Shown here piece after piece: positions 1 through 5,619 of a stretch of 5,619 bases of DNA. Origin of the DNA: Spirochaetaceae bacterium. Its GTDB lineage: Bacteria; Spirochaetota; Spirochaetia; SZUA-6; Fen-1364. The stretch spans positions 1 through 5,619 of the forward strand of contig PLNO01000026.1 of NCBI GenBank assembly GCA_003141795.1, in the 5' to 3' direction. Both the position numbers and the translations under genes were made by a program. Under the pieces are notes generated by a model. The model was not told where the DNA came from. It saw only the letters and a list, made by a program, of their open reading frames with translations, and ran no database searches. The first letter of the stretch is position 1; each line of letters opens with the position of its first letter.

Positions 1-777
1 GACCGCATGCTCGACATGGGCTTTCTCCCCGACATCAAGCGGATCCTCGCCGCGGTCCCCAAGAAGAGGCAGACCTTCTTCTTCTCCGCGACGCTTCCCC
101 CCACGATCGTGGATCTGTCCCGTGGAATGCTTCATAACCCCGCGCGCATCAACGTCGGCCGCGTGGCCGCCCCCGCGCACGGCATTACCCACGCCGTATA
201 CCCCGTGCCCTCCGACCGCAAGGCGAGCCTCATGCTCGAGCTGCTCGGGAAGGAAATGGACGGGAGCGTGCTCGTGTTCACCCGGACCAAGCACAGGGCG
301 AACAGGCTCGCCGATTTTCTGGAGAAGAGCGGCGTGTCCTGCGCGCGGATCCACGGCAACAGGAGCCAGTCGCAGCGTACCGCGGCGCTCTCGGGATTCA
401 AGCAGGGCAAGTTCAAGGTGCTCGTCGCCACGGACATCGCGGCGCGCGGCATCGACGTGGAAGCCCTGGGCTCTGTGGTGAACTTCGACGTTCCCCACAT
501 GCCCGAGGACTACATCCACAGGGTCGGCCGCACGGCGCGCGCCGAGGCCACGGGCGATGCATACACCTTCGTCGCTCCCGAGGAGGAGAAGGACTTCGGC
601 GCCATCGAGAAGGCTCTGGGCAAGCGATTGCCCCGCCAGCGCCTCGAAGGTTTCGACTACACCTCCTCTCCCGTCGCGGCGCGCGCGGAAAACTCCCGTC
701 CGCAGCAGGGCAGGCCGCAGCGCGGCTCCTCCCCCTCGTACGGACGTCAGCGGATGCAGCACAGCTACGGCCGCTGA
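1..777 (+). CDS. rhlE: DEAD-box ATP-dependent RNA helicase, RhlE group (5'-partial)
   Basis: ATP-dependent RNA helicase of the cytoplasm; RhlE-type enzymes remodel structured RNA, with roles reported in ribosome assembly and RNA turnover. The window opens on the last Asp of the DEAD box (codon 1, then RMLDMGF), so the Q motif, Walker A and most of RecA domain 1 lie off the left edge. Counting from base 1, visible motifs are SAT (motif III, residues 29-31), VLVFTRTKH (motif IV, from 90), the IHGNRSQ block (117-123), ATDIAARGID (motif V, 143-152) and HRVGRTARA (motif VI, 173-181). VLVFTRTKH plus IHGN.SQ closely match E. coli RhlE as I remember it, which supports the subgroup. Motif VI has Ala where most relatives have Gly (GRTAR for GRTGR). 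The last ~35 residues are a low-complexity tail rich in Arg, Gly, Gln and Ser, ending SYGR, as expected for an RNA-binding extension. The gene ends in TGA; no hairpin plus T-run terminator follows. Confidence 0.93.
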   Translation, partial: DRMLDMGFLPDIKRILAAVPKKRQTFFFSATLPPTIVDLSRGMLHNPARINVGRVAAPAHGITHAVYPVPSDRKASLMLELLGKEMDGSVLVFTRTKHRANRLADFLEKSGVSCARIHGNRSQSQRTAALSGFKQGKFKVLVATDIAARGIDVEALGSVVNFDVPHMPEDYIHRVGRTARAEATGDAYTFVAPEEEKDFGAIEKALGKRLPRQRLEGFDYTSSPVAARAENSRPQQGRPQRGSSPSYGRQRMQHSYGR

Positions 778-803
778 GAAATGACTTTGATCCCCTCTGC
801 CGC

Positions 804-831
804 TTGACGAAGCCCGCTGGCGCGGTATCTT
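804..831 (+). promoter_or_regulatory. candidate sigma70-type promoter for the oxidoreductase gene
   Basis: TTGACG (804-809, five of six matches to the -35 consensus) is separated by 16 bases from TATCTT (826-831, four of six to the -10 consensus). It lies in the only sizeable intergenic gap on the + strand. A start about seven bases after the -10 would give a very short leader that still includes the G-rich Shine-Dalgarno stretch. The spacing is slightly short of the ideal 17. This was found by eye and is unconfirmed; the gene could also be read through from the helicase gene. Confidence 0.45.
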
Positions 832-835
832 TATC

Positions 836-848
836 AGGAGCAGGGGGG
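836..848 (+). promoter_or_regulatory. ribosome binding site of the oxidoreductase gene
   Basis: Two purine-rich stretches precede the ATG at 853. AGGAG at 836-840 matches the Shine-Dalgarno core well but is 12 bases from the start. AGGGGGG at 842-848 is closer, leaving only four bases. Either or both may pair with 16S rRNA. Their presence supports the ATG at 853 as the real start. Confidence 0.6.
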
Positions 849-852
849 AATA

Positions 853-1842
853 ATGAAGCCAGTCACCTGGGGCGTTCTTTCGGTCTCCGACCACTTCAAG
901 CTGCGCATCCACACGAACGTGAGCAGGTCTCCGCTCGTGAAGATCCAGGCCATTGCGTCACGGTCGAAGGACAGGGCTGAATCGACGGCCCACAGCCTGG
1001 GGATCCCTCGCGCCTACGGCTCCTACGAGGAGCTCCTGGCGGATCGGGAGATCGAGGCGGTCTACATCCCGCTGCCCAACCACCTCCACGCGGAGTGGGT
1101 GAAAAAGGCCGCTGATGCCGGCAAACACGTGCTCTGCGAAAAGCCTTTCGCCATGAACGCTTCCGAGGCGGAGGCGACGTTCCGCCATGCCGCGGGCAAG
1201 GGCGTGAAGGTGATGGAAGCGTTCATGTACCCGTTCCACCCCCAGTGGCGGCGGGTGCGTGAGATCATCCGCTCGGGTGAGATCGGGGAGGTGCAGGCCG
1301 TCCACACCCTCTTCTCCTACATGCTGAAGGACCCCACCAACATCAGGAACATACTCGCCGCCGGCGGGGGCGCCATCCCCGACATCGGCTGCTACGCGGT
1401 GTCCTGCGCACGCTACCTCATCGGCCGGGAGCCCTCGCGCGTCATCAGTCTCGTGCAGCGGGACAAAGCGCTGGGCACGGACATCCTCACCTCCGCGCTC
1501 CTGGACTTCGGCGGGGCCCGCTCGGCGTTCACGATCGGGACCCAGACGCATCCCTGGCAGCGCGTCGACGTCGCGGGCTCGGGCGGGGCCATCACGATCC
1601 TTCTCCCTTTCAACGCGTATCCCGACGTGCCGATGCAGGTCACGGTGACCACGGGTCTGGGAACGCGCACGGTGTTCAGCCCGCCCACGGACCAGTACGT
1701 GGAGATGTTCGAAGCGTTCTCCCGCGCCGTGCGGGAAGACGGCTCCGTGCCGACCCCGACCCAGGACGCGGTGAACAACATGAAGGTGCTCGATGCGCTG
1801 TTCAAATCAGAGGCGTCGGGCGCGTGGGAGCGCGTCGGATAG
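853..1842 (+). CDS. Gfo/Idh/MocA-family NAD(P)-dependent oxidoreductase
   Basis: Cytosolic dehydrogenase of 329 residues, a normal length for the family, which oxidises or reduces sugar-like, inositol-like or dihydrodiol substrates with NAD(P). The N-terminal Rossmann half covers about residues 3-125. Visible landmarks are the first strand and loop (WGVLSVSDH, 6-14), YIPLPNHLHA (71-80) and the family signature EKPFAMN (96-102), where Lys97 is the expected catalytic lysine. The C-terminal alpha/beta half begins near EAFMYPFHPQ (122-131) and carries GGGAIPDIGCYAVS (171-184), a typical substrate-site block. Two departures stand out: the usual GxGxxG dinucleotide loop reads GVLSVS, and Pro127 sits where many relatives have Arg (FMYRxHP). 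Both halves are otherwise intact with no frameshift, so this looks like a functional variant subgroup. The ATG at 853 is supported by a purine-rich Shine-Dalgarno. The best-resembling characterised relatives are dihydrodiol and D-xylose dehydrogenases, but substrate cannot be read from the sequence. Confidence 0.93.
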   Translation: MKPVTWGVLSVSDHFKLRIHTNVSRSPLVKIQAIASRSKDRAESTAHSLGIPRAYGSYEELLADREIEAVYIPLPNHLHAEWVKKAADAGKHVLCEKPFAMNASEAEATFRHAAGKGVKVMEAFMYPFHPQWRRVREIIRSGEIGEVQAVHTLFSYMLKDPTNIRNILAAGGGAIPDIGCYAVSCARYLIGREPSRVISLVQRDKALGTDILTSALLDFGGARSAFTIGTQTHPWQRVDVAGSGGAITILLPFNAYPDVPMQVTVTTGLGTRTVFSPPTDQYVEMFEAFSRAVREDGSVPTPTQDAVNNMKVLDALFKSEASGAWERVG

Positions 1843-1881
1843 CCGCTCTTCGGCGCGGCCGCTCCCCTCTCTGAAACGGAA

Positions 1882-3138
1882 ATGCAGTACGTCATTTTCA
1901 TCGTCATAGCTCCGCTCGTCACTGCCTTCATGGTCGTTGTCGCCGTGATGGTGCAGCGCAGGCCGAGCTCCGGTCTCGCCCTGCCCCTGTCGCTCGTGCT
2001 GTGGATTGCCATCGGCAATCTCGTCATGAACACCCTGGAGCTCGCCTGGCCCACCCCGGAAGGCACGATGCTCTTCGCGAAGCTGGGCTACATCTTTTCC
2101 ACCCTCATCCCCGTCACTCTGCTCCTTTTCACCGTGCGCTTCACCGGACACACACGATGGTTCAGTTCGGGGCGCTGGCTTTTCCTCCTCATCATTCCCG
2201 CGGCGACGACCCTCCTTGCATTGACTGAACCGCTGCACGGTCTGATCTGGCGCAGCATCAGCTACCAGCCCGTGGCGGGCATGCTTGCAATGAACGTGCA
2301 GTACGGCTGGTTTTTCTGGGTGAACTTCAGCTACGCCGTGGGGATCCTGTTCCTGTCCCTCGGGCTCATGGTCTGGGAGAACTTCCATTCCCCTTCGGCG
2401 TTCCGCGCCCAGTCTCTGCTTGCCATCATCGGCGTGCTGATCCCCCAGGCCCTGTTCGTCATCTATTCCCTGAAGCTCATCCCCGGCCTGACGAAGAACT
2501 TTTCCCCCCTCGCGTATGCCGCCACGGGGTTGTGCTTCGTCGCTGCCATCACGCGGCACGGATTCCTCGACCTCGTCCCCATTGCGCGGCGCACGCTCGT
2601 GGAGGAGATGGGGGACGCGATGGTTGTCGTCGACAGGAGCTCCCGGATCGTGGACGTGAACGCGAAGGCGCGATCGATCCTCGGTCTTCCCGCCGACGTG
2701 ATCGGCCAGACCATCCAGCAGGACTCCCGGCTCGCCGAAGTCCTGTCGCTGGACGCCGCAAAGGGGCAGCACAGGGAGATGGCGGTGGGTGCTCCCGAAT
2801 CCATGCGCTACTACGATGCCGGCATGTCGCTCATCAGGGACAGGGCAGGGCAGCCCATGGGCTCCATGATCCTCTTCCGCGACGTCACAGATACGCACAT
2901 CCTGCTTGAAGAGAAGAACAGGCTCATCGACGAGCTCACCCAGGCATCCGCGGAGATCACAACCCTTCAGGGAATCATTCCCATCTGCATGTACTGCAAG
3001 AAGATCAGGGACGACACGGGCTACTGGCACCAGGTGGAAAGCTACGTGAGCGCGCGATCACATGCCCAGTTCAGCCACGGGCTCTGCCCCGACTGCATGA
3101 AGAAGCTGGAGCAGAGCAGCGTCAGGCTCCAACCCTAG
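1882..3138 (+). CDS. 7TM-PAS membrane sensor with C-terminal Cys4 module, no kinase domain
   Basis: Predicted inner-membrane signalling protein of 418 residues. Seven hydrophobic segments fall near residues 3-24, 34-54, 65-86, 98-116, 143-164, 177-196 and 206-224, the pattern of the N-terminal 7TM region of certain histidine kinases. The join RHGFLDLVPIARRTLVEEMGDA (about 225-246) is typical of that family leading into PAS. One PAS domain spans about 238-340 and ends in the usual LFRDVTD. A short coiled coil (about 340-363) follows. The tail has C369xxC372KKIRDD, GYW (380-382), FSHG (397-400) and C402xxC405, a probable metal-binding Cys4 knuckle known as a recurring tail on PAS proteins but without a function I can name. 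No H-box, ATPase, GGDEF, EAL or HD domain is present, so the output is unknown; it may act through a partner protein. Start: ATG at 1882 is the first start codon after an in-frame stop (1840-1842) and keeps the first membrane helix, but its Shine-Dalgarno is poor. The 39-base gap to the oxidoreductase gene suggests co-transcription. Confidence 0.9.
   Translation: MQYVIFIVIAPLVTAFMVVVAVMVQRRPSSGLALPLSLVLWIAIGNLVMNTLELAWPTPEGTMLFAKLGYIFSTLIPVTLLLFTVRFTGHTRWFSSGRWLFLLIIPAATTLLALTEPLHGLIWRSISYQPVAGMLAMNVQYGWFFWVNFSYAVGILFLSLGLMVWENFHSPSAFRAQSLLAIIGVLIPQALFVIYSLKLIPGLTKNFSPLAYAATGLCFVAAITRHGFLDLVPIARRTLVEEMGDAMVVVDRSSRIVDVNAKARSILGLPADVIGQTIQQDSRLAEVLSLDAAKGQHREMAVGAPESMRYYDAGMSLIRDRAGQPMGSMILFRDVTDTHILLEEKNRLIDELTQASAEITTLQGIIPICMYCKKIRDDTGYWHQVESYVSARSHAQFSHGLCPDCMKKLEQSSVRLQP
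2986..3096 (+). other. Cys4 (CxxC...CxxC) C-terminal module of the sensor
   Basis: These bases run from Cys369 to Cys405 of the sensor. Two CxxC pairs, 29 residues apart, flank a conserved-looking core with KKIRDD, GYW and FSHG. The spacing resembles a zinc ribbon or knuckle, and His399 just before the second pair could also bind metal. The block follows the coiled coil directly and is the only candidate output domain in the protein. Metal binding is inferred from the pattern; redox sensing by the cysteines is an alternative. Confidence 0.7.
3135..3138. other. shared CTAG: overlapping stop codons of convergent genes
   Basis: The palindrome CTAG supplies TAG at 3136-3138 for the + strand sensor and TAG at 3137-3135 for the - strand activase-like gene. 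The two coding regions therefore overlap by four bases, with no intergenic space. Any transcription terminator for either gene must lie within the other gene's coding sequence, and no hairpin followed by a T-run is visible on either side. Confidence 0.9.
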
Positions 3139-5619
3139 CGCGCACTTTCAGCCCGTGTCACCCTTGCGCTGCCAGCCCTATCGCGCTCGCGCGCCGAGGC
3201 GAGGAGGAGCTTCAGCCGGTTGATCTGGTTCACTTCACTGGCTCCGGGGTCGTAGTCGATCGCAGCCACGGTCACCTCGGGATGGCGCCGCCTGAGCTCT
3301 CGTATCATTCCCTTGCCCGTCACGTGGTTGGGCATGCACGCGAAGGGCTGGATGCATGCGATGGCATCGACACCCTCCCTGATCAGCTCGGTCATCTCCG
3401 CCGTGAGAAACCAGCCCTCCCCGGTGACATTGCCCAGCTGCACGATCCCCTCCACACCGGCGGCAAGCTCGTAGATGGAGGACGGCGCATGGAAGCGCTC
3501 GGAGCGGGCGAGCGCCCGCTTCTGTGCCGAGCGGAAGAGCTCGAGGGCCGCGATGCCGACCCGCGATATGACCGACGATCTGAGGCTCCCTGCCAGCTTG
3601 CGGTGGCGGAACTGCGCACCGAAGGTGCAGTAGAGGAGGAAGTCCGTGAGGTCGGGCACGACGGCCTCCGCCCCTTCGGATTCGATCACTTCGACGATCC
3701 GGTTGTTCGCCGTGGGATGGAACTTCACGAGGATCTCTCCCACGACCCCCACGCGCGGCTTCCTGTCCCCCGCCAGAGCCAGCGAGTCGAAGTCCCGCAC
3801 CATCGCCCTGACCGTGCGGCCGTAGCGGAGGAAGGACGGGCGTTCGATGGCCTGCTTGCATTTTTCCACCCATGCATCGGCAAGCCCCTGGGCTGAGCCC
3901 GGCAGTATCTCGTAGGGACGCACCCTGTAAAGCATGCGCATGAGGAGGTCCCCGTACACGACGGCCATCAGCCCGCGCTGGAGGAGCCGGGCCGACAGCC
4001 GGAATCCTGGATTCTTCTCCAGCCCGAGTGCATTCAAAGAGATGACAGGCACGTGCGCCATGCCTGCGTCAGCGAGCGCCTTGCGGATGAAGGCGATGTA
4101 GTTCGTCGCCCGGCAGCCGCCGCCGGTCTGCGACATGAGAAGCGCCGTATGTGACAGGTCGTACTTCCCCGAGCGCAGCGCGGCCATCATCTGTCCCACC
4201 ACGAGGATGGAGGGGAAGCAGGCATCGTTGTTCACGAACGTGAGGCCCTCGTTGACGGCGTTCTTGTCGACGTCGGGGAGGATTTCCAGGCGATATCCGG
4301 ACAGCCGGAAGGCCCGCTCGATGATCCTGAAATGAAGCGGCGCCATCTGCGGCGCGAGGATCGTGTAGCCTGCCTTCATCGCGCGGGTGAATACGGGCCG
4401 TTTCGGCGCGGCGGTGCGCGGCGTGGCGCCGCGGCTCCCGCGCGCCTCCAGCGCAGCTTTCAGGGAGCGCAGCCGTATGCGCACGGCGCCGAGATTCGAC
4501 TGCTCGTCGATCTTGATGACGGTGTAGATCCGTCCGCTCTCTTCAAGGATCTCCTGGACCTGATCCGTCGTGACGGCGTCAAGGCCGCAGCCGAACGAGT
4601 TCAGCTGCACGAGGGCGAGGTCGCTCCGCGTGGCGACGAAGCTCGCCGCGGCGTACAGGCGGGTGTGGTAGACCCACTGGTCCACGACGCGCAATGGCCG
4701 CTCGATCCTGCCCAGATGCGCGACCGAATCCTCCGTGAGGACGGCCATTCCCAGCGACAGCGCGAGCTCGGCGATGCCGTGGTTGATCTCCGGGTCGGTG
4801 TGGTACGGCCTGCCGGCGAGCACGAGCCCCCGCAGCTTGCGGGTCTCGATCTCCCGCAGCGCCTCTTCCCCACGGAACCGCACCTCTGCCTTGAACCGCG
4901 CCTGCTCGGCGCGCCCGGCATCCACTGCGGCGGCAGCCTCTTCCCTGGTGACCCCTGCCCAGGCCAGCTCTTCCCACAGGCGCTGCTTCAGGCGCGCCGT
5001 ATCCTGCATGGGGAGGAACGGGTTGGCGTAGCGCACAGCGCCCTGCCGGAGCCCCTCTACATTGTTGAGCACGACCTCGGGGTAGGAGGCGACGATGGGG
5101 CAGTTGAAGTGGTTGCGTGCGTGAGCGTCCTCTTTGACGGTGTGAGGAACGCAGGGATAGAAGATGAACGGGACGCCCTCCTTCATGAGGCGCGCAACGT
5201 GCCCGTGCACGAGCTTCGCCGGGTAACACACCGATTCCGAAGGAATGGTCTCCATGCCGGCCTCATAGAGGGCGTGGCTGGACCGGGGGGACAGGCGCAC
5301 GGAGAACCCCAGCCGCGTGAGCGCCGTGAACCAGAAGGGGTAATCCTCGTACATGTTGAGCACCCGGGGGATGCCCACCACGCCGCGAGGGGCCTGTCCC
5401 GCCGGAAGCGGTGTGTAGTCGAACGTCCGTTCGTATTTCCACGCGAAGAGGTCGGGGAGGGGCCGCGCTACGGCCGCTGCGGTGCTTTTCGGCGCTATTT
5501 GCGCGGATTCTGCCCCGCGCTCACAGCGATTGCCCGACAGGAACTCCCCGCCGTCGGAGAAGCTTGTCACGGTGAGGATGCAGTTGTTGGCGCACCGGCC
5601 GCAGCGCCTCATGGTGGTG
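3135..5619 (-). CDS. 2-hydroxyacyl-CoA dehydratase activase-related protein, DUF2229 type (5'-partial)
   Basis: C-terminal part (at least 825 residues from the first visible Met, ATG at 5612-5610) of a large cysteine-rich cytosolic protein related to activators and subunits of 2-hydroxyacyl-CoA dehydratases. Relatives usually run to about 1,400 residues, beginning with ATP-binding ASKHA activase domains. The visible frame stays open to the right edge, so those domains probably lie outside and this Met is probably internal. Numbering from it: C4xxC7xxNNC11 with SGNRC30ERG; a DUF2229-like region from about 78 (GIPRVLNMYEDYPFW) with SESVCYPAK (125-133) and YPCVPH (152-157); GRPYH (267-271); NSFGCGLD (338-345); DEQSN (369-373). 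A basic linker (about 388-408) leads to the second half with NNDACFPS (461-468), QTGGGCRATNY (495-505) and FACMPNH (757-763). The repeated conserved cysteines suggest Fe-S clusters and ATP-driven electron transfer, but the substrate of this large paralogue group is unknown. No dehydratase subunits are visible nearby. Confidence 0.9.
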   Translation of the reverse strand, partial: TTMRRCGRCANNCILTVTSFSDGGEFLSGNRCERGAESAQIAPKSTAAAVARPLPDLFAWKYERTFDYTPLPAGQAPRGVVGIPRVLNMYEDYPFWFTALTRLGFSVRLSPRSSHALYEAGMETIPSESVCYPAKLVHGHVARLMKEGVPFIFYPCVPHTVKEDAHARNHFNCPIVASYPEVVLNNVEGLRQGAVRYANPFLPMQDTARLKQRLWEELAWAGVTREEAAAAVDAGRAEQARFKAEVRFRGEEALREIETRKLRGLVLAGRPYHTDPEINHGIAELALSLGMAVLTEDSVAHLGRIERPLRVVDQWVYHTRLYAAASFVATRSDLALVQLNSFGCGLDAVTTDQVQEILEESGRIYTVIKIDEQSNLGAVRIRLRSLKAALEARGSRGATPRTAAPKRPVFTRAMKAGYTILAPQMAPLHFRIIERAFRLSGYRLEILPDVDKNAVNEGLTFVNNDACFPSILVVGQMMAALRSGKYDLSHTALLMSQTGGGCRATNYIAFIRKALADAGMAHVPVISLNALGLEKNPGFRLSARLLQRGLMAVVYGDLLMRMLYRVRPYEILPGSAQGLADAWVEKCKQAIERPSFLRYGRTVRAMVRDFDSLALAGDRKPRVGVVGEILVKFHPTANNRIVEVIESEGAEAVVPDLTDFLLYCTFGAQFRHRKLAGSLRSSVISRVGIAALELFRSAQKRALARSERFHAPSSIYELAAGVEGIVQLGNVTGEGWFLTAEMTELIREGVDAIACIQPFACMPNHVTGKGMIRELRRRHPEVTVAAIDYDPGASEVNQINRLKLLLASARERDRAGSARVTRAESAR
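5523..5603 (-). other. N-terminal Cys4 motif (CxxCxxNNC...GNRC) of the activase-like protein
   Basis: Cys4, Cys7, Cys11 and Cys30 (counted from the Met at 5612) form a compact four-cysteine motif that precedes the DUF2229-like region. In full-length relatives a motif of this type sits between the ATPase domains and DUF2229. This is the main reason to treat the visible start as the middle of a longer protein. A metal site (Fe-S or zinc) is inferred from the pattern only. Confidence 0.65.

Noticed and set aside
778..803. Possible terminator after the helicase gene
   Set aside because: No stable inverted repeat with a following T-run could be found between the stop codon and the promoter candidate.
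958..1551. - strand open frame of 197 codons opposite the oxidoreductase gene
   Set aside because: The translation is Arg-, Gly- and Val-rich with no recognisable domain and lies within a complete, motif-bearing gene on the other strand.
1842..1859. Possible rho-independent terminator after the oxidoreductase gene
   Set aside because: The five-base stem is short and no T-run follows; the next bases are C/T mixed (gctcccctctctg).
1807..3030. Long - strand open frame (407 codons) opposite the sensor gene
   Set aside because: It lies almost fully antisense to a well-supported membrane sensor, its translation is a low-complexity mix of charged residues, Gly and Pro with no motif, and such frames are common opposite GC-rich genes.
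1882..3138. Annotating the sensor as a histidine kinase
   Set aside because: No phospho-accepting H-box and none of the N, G1 or G2 ATP-binding boxes are present after the PAS domain.
3139..3200. GC-rich stretch with repeated GCGC/CGCG after the sensor stop, considered as a terminator
   Set aside because: It encodes the charged C-terminal tail of the - strand gene and shows no clean hairpin followed by T residues on either strand.
3282..3896. + strand open frame of 204 codons opposite the activase-like gene
   Set aside because: It is antisense to conserved motifs of the large - strand gene and its translation shows no family signature; a GC-driven shadow.
4579..5229. Alternative - strand frame of 216 codons inside the activase-like gene
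   Set aside because: Arg- and Ala-rich out-of-frame reading of a region whose main frame carries GRPYH and the SESVCYPAK motif.

Overview
The window is GC-rich bacterial chromosome carrying four protein genes and almost no non-coding DNA. Three genes lie on the + strand and one large gene on the - strand. Both edges cut a gene. No RNA genes, insertion sequences, CRISPR arrays or long repeats were seen. The gene mix suggests a bacterium with anaerobic metabolism: an acyl-CoA dehydratase activase-type protein sits beside a 7TM-PAS sensor with a CxxCKKIRDD tail. From memory, that sensor type is frequent in deltaproteobacteria and spirochaetes. This placement is low-confidence inference, because nothing in the window is phylogenetically decisive.

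Layout. Bases 1-777 (+) hold the C-terminal part of a DEAD-box RNA helicase of the RhlE group, entering right after its DEAD box. A 75-base gap (778-852) contains a sigma70-like promoter candidate and a purine-rich Shine-Dalgarno stretch. Bases 853-1842 (+) encode a complete Gfo/Idh/MocA-family NAD(P)-dependent oxidoreductase whose nucleotide-binding glycine loop is unusual. After 39 bases, 1882-3138 (+) encode a complete membrane sensor: a seven-helix N-terminus, one PAS domain, a short coiled coil and a C-terminal four-cysteine module, with no histidine kinase, cyclase or phosphodiesterase domain. Bases 3135-5619 (-) hold the C-terminal portion of a large CoA-dehydratase-activase-like protein (DUF2229 type) that runs off the right edge.

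How they relate. The oxidoreductase and sensor may be co-transcribed from the promoter at about 804-831, but no shared pathway is evident. The sensor and the activase-like gene converge tail to tail, and their stop codons are the two strands of one CTAG. The most interesting items are the kinase-less sensor with its Cys4 tail and the cysteine-rich activase-like protein. Both are recognisable family members rather than a clearly new system.
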